From positions 930,001 to 994,000 of the forward strand of contig NZ_JAWDIC010000001.1 of assembly GCF_032464895.1 (NCBI RefSeq): a DNA stretch of 64,000 nucleotides, written 5' to 3'. Shown piece by piece: positions 37,387-47,768 of the stretch. The DNA is from Phycicoccus sp. M110.8. GTDB lineage: Bacteria; Actinomycetota; Actinomycetes; Actinomycetales; Dermatophilaceae. The translations under genes and the position numbers were made by a program. Numbering within the stretch: position 1 is the first letter of the stretch; the number at the start of each line of letters is the position of its first letter. A model generated the notes under the pieces. It was not told the DNA's origin. It saw only the letters and a list, made by a program, of their open reading frames with translations, and ran no database searches.

Positions 37387-38646
37387 GTGACCCCGACCGC
37401 CGATGCCCCGGGCTCCCCCGGCGATCCGGACCTTTCCGGCGGCCCGGACCTGCCCGTGGAGTCGGACCTCTCGGGCGACCGGGCGGCGCGGCGGGCCCGG
37501 TGGGCCGTCTCGGCGATGTTCGCCACGAACGGGGCGCTGTTCGCCGGGGTGGTGCCCCGCTACCCGGACATCACCAGCGCCCTGCACCTGTCGAGCGCGG
37601 CGTTCGGCACGGCGGTCGCGGGGTACGGGGTGGGCGCGGTGGTGGCGGGGCCGTTCGCCGCATCGCTGGTGCGCCGGTTCGGCTCCGCCCGGTTCGCCGT
37701 CGCCACGACGATCGGGGTGGCGGCCAACCTCGTGCTCATCGGTGCGGCGCCCGTGTGGGGCCTGCTCGCGGCCGCGCTCGCGCTGGCGGGGGCGCTGGAC
37801 TCGCTCACCGACATCGCCGAGAACGCCCAGGGCCTGCGGGTGGAGCGCAGCCTGCGGCGGTCGGTGCTCGGGTCGATGCACGCCATGTGGAGCGTGGGCG
37901 CCGTGGCGGGCGGGGCGCTGGGCAGCGCCGCCGCGGGGCTCGGCATACCGGTGGTCCTCCACCTGGGTGTGGTCGGCGCAGTCGCTGCGGCCGTCGCCCT
38001 CGTGGCCGGCCGCGCGATGCTCCCGGGCCACGAGGCGCTGCCCGACGACGAGCCGGCGACGACCGTGGCGCCACCGCGCGGCCACCACCTCCGGCGGGCC
38101 GGCCTGCTCCTCGCCCTGGCGGCGGTGGCGTCGATGGGCCAGCTCATGGAGGACGTCACGGCCACGTGGAGCGCCCTGTACCTGCGTGAGTCGCTGGGGG
38201 CCGCGGCCGCGGTCGGGGGCCTGGGGTTCGTGGCGCTGCAGGTCACCCAGACGGGCGGACGGCTCGTGGGCGACCGCCTGGTCACCTCCCACGGCGACCG
38301 TCTCGTCGCCCGGGTCGGGGTCGTCCTGGCCGGTACGGCGATGACCGTGGCGCTGCTCGTGCCGAGTCCCGCCTCCGTGATTGCCGCCTTCGCCGTCGTG
38401 GGGCTCGGCATCGGCACCCTCATCCCGGCCGGGCTGCGGGCGGCCGACGGGGTGCCGGGGCTGCGCCCCGGGTCCGGGCTGACGGTGGTGGGCATGGGGT
38501 TGCGAGTGACGTTGCTGCTGTCACCCCTGGGGACGGGGTTGCTGGCGCAGGCGCGGGGACTGCCTGCGGTCCTGTGGGTCCTGCCGGGTGCGGCCGTCGT
38601 CGTGCTCCTGCTCTCCCCCAGCCTCCCCGCGCGCAGGGTCCGCTGA
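37387..38646 (+). CDS. MFS transporter
   Basis: A 419-residue major facilitator with an acidic 35-residue N-tail and about 12 spans. The first loop contains RRFGSARF, an RxGxRR-like cytoplasmic motif A. The LDSLTDIAENAQGLRVER segment after span 4 and the second-half HGDRLVARVGVVLAG loop match the YbjJ-like/FucP-like MFS group common in actinobacteria. Substrate not inferable. An iterated octamer copy at 37941-37948 puts an ATA Ile codon in span 6 (Gly-Ile-Pro). Confidence 0.85.
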   Translation: MTPTADAPGSPGDPDLSGGPDLPVESDLSGDRAARRARWAVSAMFATNGALFAGVVPRYPDITSALHLSSAAFGTAVAGYGVGAVVAGPFAASLVRRFGSARFAVATTIGVAANLVLIGAAPVWGLLAAALALAGALDSLTDIAENAQGLRVERSLRRSVLGSMHAMWSVGAVAGGALGSAAAGLGIPVVLHLGVVGAVAAAVALVAGRAMLPGHEALPDDEPATTVAPPRGHHLRRAGLLLALAAVASMGQLMEDVTATWSALYLRESLGAAAAVGGLGFVALQVTQTGGRLVGDRLVTSHGDRLVARVGVVLAGTAMTVALLVPSPASVIAAFAVVGLGIGTLIPAGLRAADGVPGLRPGSGLTVVGMGLRVTLLLSPLGTGLLAQARGLPAVLWVLPGAAVVVLLLSPSLPARRVR

Positions 38647-38700
38647 GGCGTCGGCCCGCAGACGCGCCGACCACCGCTGGTCGGGTGGCGCTGGGTCCGC

Positions 38701-40158
38701 TCAGCGACGCAGGAGGGCGGCGACCGTCCCCGGGACGGCCTGGGCCACGGCGAGCGCGCGCACCGGACCACCCGGGTTGGCGCGGTCGGCGGCGACCCCG
38801 TGGACGAGGGCGGCCAGGCTGCCCGCGTCGACCGGGTCCAGCCCGGCGGCCAGCAGCGTCCCGGCGATCCCGGCCAGGACGTCCCCGGCCCCGGCCGTCG
38901 CGAGCCACGGCGGGGCGTCGCGCTGCGAGCGCACCGGCATACCGGAGTCGCTCGGCGGCACGACCAGCGTGGTGGCGCCCTTGAGCAGAACCGTCGCGCC
39001 CGTCGCGTCCGCGGTCCGGCGGGCGTGCCCGAGCGGGTCGGCACTGACCTGCTCGCGGGTCACCTCGCCGTCCTCGAGCCGGGACAGCAGGCGCGCGAGC
39101 TCCCCTGCGTGCGGGGTGAGGAGCGTGGGGGCGTCGCGGCGACCGGTCACGAGGTCGAGGCCGCCGGCGTCGACGAGGACCGGCAGGTCGGAGGCGAGCG
39201 CGGCCCGCGCCGTGTCGAGCTGGGCCTTGCTCCCCTGGGCCCGCGAGGCGGTGTCGAGGCCGGGCCCGACCACCCAGGCCTGCACCCGCCCCTCGCCGAG
39301 CACCGCCTCGGGGACAGCCGACCGGACCTGGGCCGTGGGCGTCGGCGTGCCCACGTAGCGCACCATCCCGACGCCCGCCTCGACGGCCGCGGTGCAGCAC
39401 AGCACGGGGGCACCGGTGTAGTTCTCGCCACCGGCCACGACGCCGAGCACGCCGCGGGAGTACTTGTCGGCAGACGCACCCGGCACCGGCCACAGGTCCC
39501 GCACGTCGTCGAAGTCGAGCCGCTCCACGTCGGCCGCACCCTCGAGCGAGAGCCCGATGTCGACGAGGGTGAGGACGCCGACGGCCGGCTCGGTGGCGGG
39601 CAGCAGGTGCACCGGCTTGGCGACGCCGAACGTCACCGTCTCGTCCGCGAAGACCCCGGTGTCCGAGGCGGAGCGGCCGGCCGGGTCGTGCCCCGAGGGC
39701 AGGTCCACCGAGAGCACGTATGCCGTGTCCGGCACCGCCTCGACCCAGGCGCGGGCCGCCTCGGGCAGTCCGGGTCGGCCGCCGATCCCGAGCACGCCGT
39801 CGAGCACGAGGGCCGCGTCACCCAGCGCGGCCACCTGGTCCTCGCCCGGGCCGACGACGCGCACGCCGGCCTGACTCGCCGCCGTCCGGCCGGCCTCGTG
39901 CACCGGCCAGTCGCCCACGAGGGCCACGCACTCCAGGCCCTCCCCTGCGAGGTGGGCCAGGGCCCACAGCGCGTCGCCGCCGTTGTTGCCGGGGCCGACG
40001 AGGCCCACGACGCGGCTGCCGTCACGCTCGCGGACCCGCGCGAGGCAGACCTCCGCCAGGCCCAGGGCGGCCCGGCCCATGAGCTCGCCGTCCTCGAGCG
40101 TCGCCATCAGCGACTCCTCGGCACTGCGGACGCGGTCCGCGGCATACGCCCTCAACAT
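38701..40158 (-). CDS. nnrD: Bifunctional NAD(P)H-hydrate epimerase/dehydratase
   Basis: Repairs NAD(P)H hydrates: the N-terminal YjeF_N domain epimerises S/R forms and the C-terminal ribokinase-like domain dehydrates the S form with ADP or [19 protein letters not shown] and VDLPSGHDP mark the epimerase. [32 protein letters not shown] and [20 protein letters not shown] mark the dehydratase. 485 residues, full length for the fusion. It starts two bases after the acpS stop. Three octamer copies lie in this gene (38935, 39718, 40140). Confidence 0.95.
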   Translation of the reverse strand: MLRAYAADRVRSAEESLMATLEDGELMGRAALGLAEVCLARVRERDGSRVVGLVGPGNNGGDALWALAHLAGEGLECVALVGDWPVHEAGRTAASQAGVRVVGPGEDQVAALGDAALVLDGVLGIGGRPGLPEAARAWVEAVPDTAYVLSVDLPSGHDPAGRSASDTGVFADETVTFGVAKPVHLLPATEPAVGVLTLVDIGLSLEGAADVERLDFDDVRDLWPVPGASADKYSRGVLGVVAGGENYTGAPVLCCTAAVEAGVGMVRYVGTPTPTAQVRSAVPEAVLGEGRVQAWVVGPGLDTASRAQGSKAQLDTARAALASDLPVLVDAGGLDLVTGRRDAPTLLTPHAGELARLLSRLEDGEVTREQVSADPLGHARRTADATGATVLLKGATTLVVPPSDSGMPVRSQRDAPPWLATAGAGDVLAGIAGTLLAAGLDPVDAGSLAALVHGVAADRANPGGPVRALAVAQAVPGTVAALLRR

Positions 40159-40160
40159 GC

Positions 40161-40511
40161 TCAGCCCTCCGCGACGACGACGGCCGACGCGATCCCCGCG
40201 TCGTGGGACAACGAGACGTGCAACGCGTGCACGCCCAGCGCCTCGGCGCGGGCGGCGACGGTGCCGGAGACGACGAGGTGGGGGCGGCCGTCGTCACCGC
40301 GGCGGACGGTCGCGTCGTGCCACTCGAGCCCGACCGGCGCGCCCAGCGCCTTGGCCAGCGCCTCCTTGGCCGCGAAGCGGGCGGCCAGGGAGTTCAGCGG
40401 CAGCGAGCACTCCTCCTCGGTGAAGAGGCGGTCGCGCAGGGCAGGCGTGCGCTCGAGCGTCGCCCCGAAGCGCTCCACGTCGACGACGTCGATCCCGACC
40501 CCGACGATCAC
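40161..40511 (-). CDS. acpS: Holo-acyl-carrier-protein synthase
   Basis: Transfers 4'-phosphopantetheine from CoA to the acyl carrier protein Ser. The 116-residue protein has [12 protein letters not shown] with the magnesium-binding Asp and [17 protein letters not shown] with the second acidic residue, then [16 protein letters not shown]. It lies between glmS and nnrD, as in mycobacteria and streptomycetes. 58 bp from the glmS stop. Confidence 0.96.
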   Translation of the reverse strand: MIVGVGIDVVDVERFGATLERTPALRDRLFTEEECSLPLNSLAARFAAKEALAKALGAPVGLEWHDATVRRGDDGRPHLVVSGTVAARAEALGVHALHVSLSHDAGIASAVVVAEG

Positions 40512-40569
40512 CGCGAGCGCCTCGAGGGGCTGCCCGCAGCGCCGCGGGTGGAGCGCCCCGGCATCGCGG

Positions 40570-42429
40570 TCACTCGACGGTGACGGACTTGGCCAGGTTG
40601 CGGGGCTGGTCGACGTCCAGGCCCTTGGCGGTCGACAGGTGCAGCGCGAAGACCTGCAGCGGCACCACGGTCAGCAGCGGGGCGAGGAGCGGCGACGTCT
40701 GCGGGACCCGGATCACCTCGTCGGCGAACGGCACGACGTCCTCGTCGCCCTCCTCGGCGATGACGAGGGTGCGGGCGCCGCGGGCGCGGATCTCCTGGAT
40801 GTTGGAGACGACCTTCTTGTGCAGGTCGTGCGGCGTGCCCGGCCCCGGGACGACGATGAACACCGGCTGGCCGGCGTCGATGAGGGCGATCGGGCCGTGC
40901 TTGAGCTCGCCCGCCGCGAAGCCCTCGGCGTGGATGTACGCGAGCTCCTTGAGCTTGAGCGCGCCCTCCATCGCGACCGGGTAGCCGACGTTGCGGCCGA
41001 GGAAGAGGACCGAGCGGGTGTCGGCCATGAACCGCGCGATCTCCTTGACGCGGCCCATCCGGCCGAGGAGCTCCTCGAGCTTGGCCGGGATCTCGTGCAG
41101 CTCCTTCATCACGGCCTGCGCGTCGTCGGCGAACGTGCCGCCGCGCAGCTGGGCGAGGTAGAGGCCGAGGACGTAGCAGGCGGTGATCTGCGCGAGGAAG
41201 GCCTTGGTCGACGCGACCGCGATCTCGGGCCCGGCGTGCGTGTAGAGCACGGCGTCGGACTCTCGCGGGATGGTCGAGCCGTGCGTGTTGCAGATGCTCA
41301 GGGTCAGCGCGCCGAGCTCGCGGGCGTGCTTGACCGCCATGAGCGTGTCCATGGTCTCGCCGGACTGGCTGATCGAGACGACGAGGGTGCGCTCGCTGGC
41401 GATCGGGTCGGAGTAGCGGAACTCGTGGGCGAGGGAGACCTCGACCGGGATCCGGGTCCAGTGCTCGATGGCGTACTTGGCGACCATGCCCGCGTATGCC
41501 GCGGTGCCGCACGCCACGATGATGATGCGGTCGACCTGGCTGAGCTGCTCCTCGGTGATCGACATGTCGTCGAGGACAAGCCGGCCGTCGGAGTCGGTGC
41601 GCCCCAGCAGCGTGTCGCCGACGGCGTGCGGCTGCTCGTGGATCTCCTTCTCCATGAAGGTCGGGTAGCCGCCCTTCTCGGCGGCGGCGGCGTCCCAGGT
41701 GACCTCGTAGTGCTTGCCGTCGGCCGGCGTCCCGTCGAAGTTCGTGACCTCGTAGGAGTCGGGGGTGATCGTGACGATCTGGTCCTGGCCGAGCTCGAGG
41801 GCGTTGCGGGTGTGGCCGATGAAGGCCGCGACGTCCGAGCCGAGGAAGTTCTCGCCCTCGCCGAGGCCCACGACGAGCGGGCTGTTGCGGCGGGCGCCGA
41901 CGACGACGCCGGGGCTGTCGGCGTGCACGGCGAGGAGCGTGAACGCGCCCTCGAGCCGGTTGACGACACCGCGCATCGCCTCGGTGAGGTCGCCGGTCTT
42001 CTCGTACTCACGGGCGACGAGGTGGGCCGCGACCTCGGTGTCGGTCTCGCTGTCGAAGGTGACGCCGTCGCGCTGGAGCTCGCCCTTGAGCGAGTGGAAG
42101 TTCTCGATGATGCCGTTGTGGATGAGGGCGAGCTTGCCGTCGTCGCCGCCGCGGTGCGGGTGGGCGTTCTGGTCGGTGGGGCCGCCGTGCGTGGCCCACC
42201 GGGTGTGGCCGATGCCAGTGGTTGCCCCCGGCAGCTCGTCGGCGTCGAGCGCGCCCTGGAGGTTCACGAGCTTGCCGGCGCGCTTCTCGGTGGCGACACC
42301 CTCCCCGGTCACGAGCGCCACGCCCGCCGAGTCGTAGCCGCGGTACTCGAGCCGCGCGAGGCCCTCCATGACGACGTCGAGCGCCTTGCCGTCGGCGTTC
42401 GGCCCGACGTAACCCACGATTCCGCACAT
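40570..42429 (-). CDS. glmS: Glutamine-fructose-6-phosphate aminotransferase
   Basis: Makes glucosamine 6-phosphate for peptidoglycan. The mature N-terminal Cys follows the initiator Met (MCGIVGYVG), and [13 protein letters not shown] completes the class II amidotransferase site. Two SIS domains follow: [10 protein letters not shown] with [12 protein letters not shown], and [28 protein letters not shown]. The C-terminal loop ends LAKSVTVE. 619 residues. The ATG at 42429 is fixed by the catalytic Cys. TACGCT lies seven bases upstream with no Shine-Dalgarno site, so a leaderless start is likely. Confidence 0.97.
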   Translation of the reverse strand: MCGIVGYVGPNADGKALDVVMEGLARLEYRGYDSAGVALVTGEGVATEKRAGKLVNLQGALDADELPGATTGIGHTRWATHGGPTDQNAHPHRGGDDGKLALIHNGIIENFHSLKGELQRDGVTFDSETDTEVAAHLVAREYEKTGDLTEAMRGVVNRLEGAFTLLAVHADSPGVVVGARRNSPLVVGLGEGENFLGSDVAAFIGHTRNALELGQDQIVTITPDSYEVTNFDGTPADGKHYEVTWDAAAAEKGGYPTFMEKEIHEQPHAVGDTLLGRTDSDGRLVLDDMSITEEQLSQVDRIIIVACGTAAYAGMVAKYAIEHWTRIPVEVSLAHEFRYSDPIASERTLVVSISQSGETMDTLMAVKHARELGALTLSICNTHGSTIPRESDAVLYTHAGPEIAVASTKAFLAQITACYVLGLYLAQLRGGTFADDAQAVMKELHEIPAKLEELLGRMGRVKEIARFMADTRSVLFLGRNVGYPVAMEGALKLKELAYIHAEGFAAGELKHGPIALIDAGQPVFIVVPGPGTPHDLHKKVVSNIQEIRARGARTLVIAEEGDEDVVPFADEVIRVPQTSPLLAPLLTVVPLQVFALHLSTAKGLDVDQPRNLAKSVTVE

Positions 42430-42486
42430 GGGAAGCAGCGTAACGGCCGCCCGGCCTGCCGCACGCCACCGGCACCGTGGGCCACA

Positions 42487-43458
42487 ATGGCGCGCGTGAC
42501 CCACCCCTCAGGCGGCACCCACACCCTCCCCTCCCCCTACGTGGAGCTCGACCGGGACGCATGGGCGCGGCTGCGCGAGAATCAGCCGCTGAGCCTGACG
42601 GCGTCGGACGTCGCCCGCGTGCGCGGGCTCGGGGACCGGATCGACCTCGGCGAGGTCGAGGAGGTCTACCTGCCGCTGTCGCGCCTGCTCAACTTCTACG
42701 TCGGCGCCGTGGCCGGGCTGCACCGGATCACGTCGGACTTCCTCGGCGAGCGACCGGCCCGGACGCCCTTCATCATCGGCGTCGCCGGGTCGGTGGCCGT
42801 CGGCAAGTCCACCACGGCCCGCCTGCTCAAGGAGCTGCTGTCGCGCTGGCCCGGCACCCCGGAGGTCGAGCTCGTGACCACCGACGGGTTCCTCTACCCC
42901 AACGCCGAGCTGGAGCGTCGGAACCTGTTGCAGCGCAAGGGTTTCCCCGAGTCGTACGACCGGCGGGCGCTCCTGCGCTTCGTGGCGGAGGTCAAGGCCG
43001 GGCGCGCCGAGGTGACCGCACCCGTCTACTCCCACCTCACGTACGACATCGTCCCCGGCGAGCAGATCGTGGTGCGCCAGCCCGACGTCCTCATCGTCGA
43101 GGGCCTCAACGTGCTGCAGGCGCCGCGCATGCACGAGGACGGCCGCTCGGGCCTGGCGGTCAGCGACTTCTTCGACTTCTCGGTCTACGTCGACGCCCGG
43201 CTCGAGGACATCCGCGAGTGGTACGTCGACCGCTTCCTGCGGCTGCGCGAGACGGCCTTCGCCGACCCGGACTCCTACTTCCACCGCTATGCCGCGCTCT
43301 CCGACGAGGAGGCGCGCGCCACCGCCCTGCGGATCTGGACCGAGATCAACGAGGTCAACCTGCGCGAGAACGTCCTGCCGACCCGCAGCCGCGCCACCCT
43401 GGTGCTGGCCAAGGGCCGCGACCACGGCGTGCGCCGGGTCCGCCTGCGCAAGCTCTGA
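42487..43458 (+). CDS. coaA: Pantothenate kinase (type I)
   Basis: First step of CoA synthesis. P-loop [17 protein letters not shown], then [16 protein letters not shown] with the catalytic Asp, [11 protein letters not shown], and the C-terminal [10 protein letters not shown] and [22 protein letters not shown] that identify type I CoaA. The start is either ATG 42487 or GTG 42496; a -10-like CACAAT ends seven bases before the GTG, which favours a leaderless GTG start. Divergent from glmS, with fewer than 70 bp between starts. Confidence 0.95.
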   Translation: MARVTHPSGGTHTLPSPYVELDRDAWARLRENQPLSLTASDVARVRGLGDRIDLGEVEEVYLPLSRLLNFYVGAVAGLHRITSDFLGERPARTPFIIGVAGSVAVGKSTTARLLKELLSRWPGTPEVELVTTDGFLYPNAELERRNLLQRKGFPESYDRRALLRFVAEVKAGRAEVTAPVYSHLTYDIVPGEQIVVRQPDVLIVEGLNVLQAPRMHEDGRSGLAVSDFFDFSVYVDARLEDIREWYVDRFLRLRETAFADPDSYFHRYAALSDEEARATALRIWTEINEVNLRENVLPTRSRATLVLAKGRDHGVRRVRLRKL

Positions 43459-43519
43459 CGGCGTCGTCGGTCTTCCCGGCGCCCGTGCACCGGCGTGCGG
43501 GGACGCACATGATGGGGGT

Positions 43520-44959
43520 ATGCCGAGTGCCCACGACCGCGCCCAGACCGCACCTGACGACGCCGAGAAGCCGCGCACCCGCACCGAGCACGACTCGATG
43601 GGGGACGTGGAGGTCCCGGCCGACGCCCTGTGGGGGGCGCAGACGGCCCGGGCGGTCGAGAACTTCCCGATCTCCGGCCAGCCCGTCCCCGCCGGGGTCG
43701 TCCACGCCCTGGCCCAGCTCAAGGCGGCCGCCGCCGAGGTGAACGCGGAGCTGGGCGTGCTGGACGAGGACCGGGCGCAGGCGATCGCGGCCGCCGCTCG
43801 CCAGGTGGCGGCCGGCGAGCACGACGACCAGTTCCCCATCGACGTGTTCCAGACCGGCTCGGGCACCTCGACCAACATGAACGTCAACGAGGTCGTCGCC
43901 CGGCTCGCACACCTCGCCACGGGCCTCGAGGTCCACCCCAACGACCACGTCAACGCCGGGCAGTCGAGCAACGACACGTTCCCCAGCGCCCTGCGCATCG
44001 CCGCCACCCTGGCCGCGACGCAGGACCTCGCCCCGGCCCTGCTCCACCTGGCGACCGCCCTGCGCCGCAAGGAGTCGGAGTTCGCAGACGTCGTCAAGGC
44101 CGGGCGCACCCACCTCATGGACGCCGTGCCGGTCACCTTGGGGCAGGAGTTCGGCGGCTACGCCCGGCAGGTGGAGCTGGGCGCCGAGCGGGTGCTCGTC
44201 GCCGCTCAGGCCACGGCCGAGCTGCCCCTCGGCGGGACGGCGGCCGGCACCGGCCTGAACGCCGCGCCGGGCTTCGCGGCCGCCGTGATCGAGCGGGTCA
44301 GCGCCCAGACCGGGGTCGCGTTCCGGGAGGCGGCCGACCACTTCGAGGCGCAGTCCGCCCAGGACGCGGTCGTCGAGCTCAGCGGCGCCATGCGGGTCGT
44401 GGCCGTCAGCCTGACCAAGATCTGCAACGACCTGCGCTGGATGTCCTCGGGCCCCCGCAGCGGGCTCGGCGAGATCCACCTGCCGGACCTGCAGCCGGGG
44501 TCGAGCATCATGCCCGGCAAGGTGAACCCGGTCCTGCCCGAGGCGACCCTCATGGTCTGCGCCCAGGTCATCGGACACGACACGACGGCCACCCTCGCGG
44601 GGGCGTCCGGCGCCTTCGAGCTCAACGTGATGCTGCCCGTCCTGGCGCGGACCGTCCTCGAGTCGGCGTCACTGCTCGCCGCGGCCACCAGGGTGCTGGC
44701 CGACCGCTGCGTCGACGGCATCACGGCCGACCGGGACCGGGCGCGCGAGCTGGCCGAGGGGTCGCCGTCGATCGTGACCCCGCTCAACCGCTTCATCGGC
44801 TACGAGGCGGCCGCGGCCGTCGCCAAGCAGTCGATCGCCGAGCGGCGGCCGATCCGCGACATCGTCGTCGAGCGCGGGCACGTCGAGCGCGGTGAGCTCA
44901 CCGAGGAGCAGCTCGACGAGGCCCTCGACGTCCTGCGTATGGCCCGCCCGCCGCGCTGA
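43520..44959 (+). CDS. fumC: Class II fumarate hydratase
   Basis: Fumarate-malate interconversion in the TCA cycle. The 479-residue protein has the superfamily signature [16 protein letters not shown], preceded by [15 protein letters not shown] and [17 protein letters not shown], and TAAGTGLNA. About 20 extra N-terminal residues precede [13 protein letters not shown]. The ATG at 43520 lies inside an iterated octamer copy (GTATGCCG, 43518-43525), so the motif supplies the start codon. GATGGGGG serves as a ribosome binding site. Confidence 0.95.
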   Translation: MPSAHDRAQTAPDDAEKPRTRTEHDSMGDVEVPADALWGAQTARAVENFPISGQPVPAGVVHALAQLKAAAAEVNAELGVLDEDRAQAIAAAARQVAAGEHDDQFPIDVFQTGSGTSTNMNVNEVVARLAHLATGLEVHPNDHVNAGQSSNDTFPSALRIAATLAATQDLAPALLHLATALRRKESEFADVVKAGRTHLMDAVPVTLGQEFGGYARQVELGAERVLVAAQATAELPLGGTAAGTGLNAAPGFAAAVIERVSAQTGVAFREAADHFEAQSAQDAVVELSGAMRVVAVSLTKICNDLRWMSSGPRSGLGEIHLPDLQPGSSIMPGKVNPVLPEATLMVCAQVIGHDTTATLAGASGAFELNVMLPVLARTVLESASLLAAATRVLADRCVDGITADRDRARELAEGSPSIVTPLNRFIGYEAAAAVAKQSIAERRPIRDIVVERGHVERGELTEEQLDEALDVLRMARPPR

Positions 44960-44984
44960 CGCCACGGCACACCCGTGCGGGACG

Positions 44985-45021
44985 CGACGAGGGCCGCACC
45001 CGGTGGGTGCGGCCCTCGTCG
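44985..45021. terminator. Bidirectional terminator between fumC and transglycosylase gene
   Basis: Perfect 17-bp stem (44985-45001 and 45005-45021) with a three-base loop, between convergent stops at 44959 and 45039. Confidence 0.85.
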
Positions 45022-45038
45022 AGGTGCGGGGTGGTGGC

Positions 45039-45788
45039 TCAGTACCAGTGCGGGCTGCGGCTCTGCCAGGCGCTCCACGCGCCACAGGGAGTGCCGTAGG
45101 AGGACTTGATGTACTGCAGGCCCCACTTGATCTGGGTGACCGGGTTGGTCTGCCAGTCGTCGGCGACGGTGGCCATCTTCGACCCCGGGAGCGACTGCGG
45201 GATGCCGTAGGCGCCGGAGGAGGAGTTGGTGGCGGTGTAGCGCCAGCCCGACTCGCCCATCCAGAGGTTGTCCAAGCAGCTCCACTGGCCGTCGCCGAAG
45301 CCGTAGTCGCCCATCAGGGCGCGGGCAGCGGCCCGCGGGTCCTTCTGGGCGTTGGCCAGCAGCGCCTGCTTCTTGGCCTCCAGAGCCTGGCGCGCCTTGT
45401 CACGGGCGACCTGCTCGGCGCGGTCGCGACGGGCCTTCTCGGCCGCGGCCTGCGCGGCCAGGGCGGCGACGCGGTCCTTCTCCTGCGCGGCGGCGATGCT
45501 GGTGTTGGTCTCGTTGCGGTCCGCAGCGAGGCGCGCGGTGTCCTCGATCTGGTTGTCGGACTGCTCGTTGGCCTGCTCGATCGCCTCGCTGCTCACGGTG
45601 AACGCCGCGGTGCCGGTCTGGCGACCGTCGGTCGCCTGGTAGCCGGCCGCGGTGGTCGCGACCACTGCGAGCAGCAGGCTCGAGGTCACGGCGGGGCGAC
45701 GGACGGCCCGGACGAGACCGGAGGAACGGGAGGCTGACCTGCCTTGGCGCGACACGTTGCGGTGCCGCCCCTGGTAGGGCTGACTCAT
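45039..45788 (-). CDS. Secreted transglycosylase-like protein with coiled coil
   Basis: A 249-residue exported protein. The N-terminus is basic with a signal/anchor (AVTSSLLLAVVATTAAGY). An Ala/Glu/Arg/Lys-rich coiled coil follows (about residues 70-150). The C-terminal domain resembles lytic transglycosylases and aggregation-promoting-factor C-termini: LWMGESGWRYTATNSSSGAYGIPQSLPG has the catalytic-type Glu and the AYGIPQ block, then TQIKWGLQYIKSSYGTPCGAW. Start at ATG 45788 because GGAGG lies nine bases upstream. About 270 bp of leader separates it from phoH2. Confidence 0.87.
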   Translation of the reverse strand: MSQPYQGRHRNVSRQGRSASRSSGLVRAVRRPAVTSSLLLAVVATTAAGYQATDGRQTGTAAFTVSSEAIEQANEQSDNQIEDTARLAADRNETNTSIAAAQEKDRVAALAAQAAAEKARRDRAEQVARDKARQALEAKKQALLANAQKDPRAAARALMGDYGFGDGQWSCLDNLWMGESGWRYTATNSSSGAYGIPQSLPGSKMATVADDWQTNPVTQIKWGLQYIKSSYGTPCGAWSAWQSRSPHWY

Positions 45789-46061
45789 GTACGAATTCCT
45801 CCAAGAAGCCACGGGGGGATGGCCTCATCGATGCCGGGGGGACATGCCGCCCGACCGACGCGGGGGCCTGGCGTTATGAAACCGAGACTTTAACCGAACT
45901 TTGCCTGCGAACTCCAACTACCCCCAGGTTTCTGGGACGGATGTGACCAATGAGGCGCAGAAGTCATCCCTTTGACCGAGGCGCTCCGGAGGTGAAGGTG
46001 CTGCACGCGGCGGTGGCGCGCCGCTGGAGAGCGACGCGCCACCAAGGTCGTGCCTGCGGGC
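45789..46061. other. Leader/promoter region of the transglycosylase gene
   Basis: No gene is visible. On the minus strand an AT-richer patch near 45873-45910 (GGTTAAAGTC, TTTCATAAC) is the best place for a promoter, leaving about 80-100 bases of untranslated leader. I looked for the c-di-AMP (ydaO) riboswitch often found before such genes and did not see its conserved core. Confidence 0.4.
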
Positions 46062-47471
46062 TCAGACCTCCAGGCCCTCCAGCAGGTCGGTGACCAGCGC
46101 CGCGATCGGGCTGCGCTCGCTGCGGGTCAGTGTCACGTGGGCGAACAGCGGGTGGCCCTTGAGCGCCTCGATCACGGCTGCCACGCCGTCGTGGCGTCCC
46201 ACGCGCAGGTTGTCCCGCTGGGCGACGTCGTGGGTGAGCACCACCCGGGAGTTCTGGCCCACCCGGGAGAGCACGGTGAGCAGCACGTTGCGCTCGAGGC
46301 TCTGGGCCTCGTCCACGATGACGAACGCGTCGTGCAGGGAGCGACCGCGGATGTGGGTCAGGGGCAGCACCTCGAGCATGCCGCGGTCCATGACCTCCTC
46401 GACCACCTCGTGCGAGACCAGCGCGCCGAGCGTGTCGAAGACGGCCTGGGCCCAGGGCCCCATCTTCTCCTGCTCGCTGCCCGGCAGGTAGCCGAGCTCC
46501 TGGCCGCCCACGGCATACAGGGGACGGAAGACGACCACCTTGCGCTGCTGGCGACGCTCCATCACGGCCTCGAGCCCGGCGCACAGCGCCAGCGCCGACT
46601 TCCCGGTGCCGGCGCGGCCGCCGAGGCTGATGATGCCGACGTCGGGGTCGAGCAGGAGGTCGAGGGCGATGCGCTGCTCGGCGCTGCGGCCGTGCAGCCC
46701 GAACGCGTCGCGGTCACCACGGACGAGCCGCACCTGCTTGTCGGCACCCACACGCCCCAGACCGCTTCCCCGCGGCGAGAGCAGCACGAGCCCCGTGTGG
46801 CACGGCAGCTCGGCAGCCGCCTCGTTCTCGACCCGGCCGTGCTCGTAGAGCGCGTCCATCTCCTCGACGGTCACGTCGAGCTCGGCCATGCCGGTCCACC
46901 CGGAGTCGACGACGGCGAGCTCGGCGCGGTACTCCTCGGCCTGCATGCCGACGGCAGAGGCCTTGACCCGCATGGGCAGGTCCTTGCTGACGACCGTGAC
47001 GTCGTGGCCCTCGAGGGAGAGGTTCTTGGCGACCGCCAGGATGCGGGTGTCGTTGTCGCCGAGGCGGAACCCGGCCGGCAGGCTCGTCGGGTCGGTGTGG
47101 TTGAGCTCGACGCGCAGGGTGCCGCCGTCCTCGCCCACCTTCACCGGCGCGTCGAGGCGGCCCTCGCGGACCCGCAGGTCGTCGAGCAGCCGCAGGGCCT
47201 GGCGGGCGAAGTAACCCAGCTCCGGGTGGTGCCGCTTGCCCTCGAGCTCGGTGACCACCACGACCGGCAGGACGACCTCGTGCTCGGCGAACCGCATCAT
47301 GGCGCGCGGGTCGGAGAGCAGCACCGAGGTGTCGAGGACGAACGTGCGGTGGGCCGGTGTGCGATGGGCGACGGCACTCGTGGCGCTCGCGTCGGCCTGG
47401 GCGGGCGCCGTGCCGCGCGCGGCGGTGCGGGCGCGACGGGTGGAGTCGGGAGTCGAAGCGTTCGAGGCCAA
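46062..47471 (-). CDS. PhoH2-type PIN-domain/PhoH ATPase fusion
   Basis: An RNA helicase/RNase-type fusion. The N-terminal PIN domain begins [20 protein letters not shown] with its first catalytic Asp; TELEGKRHH and [11 protein letters not shown] add the other acidic residues. The C-terminal PhoH ATPase has [18 protein letters not shown] (P-loop) and [14 protein letters not shown] (Walker B). The start is placed at TTG 47471 because GAGGAGAGAC precedes it by six bases. A longer frame reaching 47690 lacks homology and runs through the leader. In mycobacteria phoH2 follows an antitoxin-like gene; none is evident here. Confidence 0.9.
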   Translation of the reverse strand: MASNASTPDSTRRARTAARGTAPAQADASATSAVAHRTPAHRTFVLDTSVLLSDPRAMMRFAEHEVVLPVVVVTELEGKRHHPELGYFARQALRLLDDLRVREGRLDAPVKVGEDGGTLRVELNHTDPTSLPAGFRLGDNDTRILAVAKNLSLEGHDVTVVSKDLPMRVKASAVGMQAEEYRAELAVVDSGWTGMAELDVTVEEMDALYEHGRVENEAAAELPCHTGLVLLSPRGSGLGRVGADKQVRLVRGDRDAFGLHGRSAEQRIALDLLLDPDVGIISLGGRAGTGKSALALCAGLEAVMERRQQRKVVVFRPLYAVGGQELGYLPGSEQEKMGPWAQAVFDTLGALVSHEVVEEVMDRGMLEVLPLTHIRGRSLHDAFVIVDEAQSLERNVLLTVLSRVGQNSRVVLTHDVAQRDNLRVGRHDGVAAVIEALKGHPLFAHVTLTRSERSPIAALVTDLLEGLEV

Positions 47472-47768
47472 TGTCTCTCCTCGGCACAGCGCGCCGGCCG
47501 GCGCAGTGCGCCTACTCGCGAACCAGGTGCCGGGACCACGCCCACCCACGGATGGGCCGGGTCCGGCCCTCCGTCCGGAGCTGGTTTCGCCCCATGTGGT
47601 GGACCTCCCGAACGCCGGACGGGTGCCCTGCGTCAGCGCTGACGCTACGGCTCGCGCGGGCTCGCGACGCGCAGGATCGCGGCGTGTCACCCAGAGTTAA
47701 CCCGTTGGCCCGAGGGCGTCCCCCGCCGTTCGTGCAGAGAGGACGCCCGCCGAGTCCTCGTCCGGGGG
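47472..47768. other. Long leader of the PhoH2 gene
   Basis: About 300 bp between the uppS stop and the PhoH2 start, with no supported gene. On the minus strand it begins with GTTAACTCTGGGTGAC near 47685-47700, a helical-turn-spaced repeat, followed by a 16-bp palindrome and then G+C-rich sequence able to fold (47520-47600). Confidence 0.45.
47630..47645. promoter_or_regulatory. 16-bp perfect palindrome in the PhoH2 leader
   Basis: GCGTCAGCGCTGACGC is self-complementary over all 16 bases. It lies about 160 bases upstream of the PhoH2 TTG start. It may be an operator or an RNA hairpin; no regulator is assigned. Confidence 0.4.

Noticed and set aside
38800-43458. A 1,552-codon open frame on the plus strand reaching the coaA stop
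   Set aside because: Only its last 323 codons (from 42487) are coaA. The rest is antisense to nnrD, acpS and glmS.
45789-45960. c-di-AMP (ydaO) riboswitch before the transglycosylase-like gene
   Set aside because: I could not find the conserved core segments; only a promoter-like AT-richer patch is visible.
47472-47690. N-terminal extension of the PhoH2 protein to 47690
   Set aside because: The added residues are Arg/Pro/Gly-rich without homology, while TTG 47471 has a good ribosome binding site and precedes the PIN domain at the usual distance.
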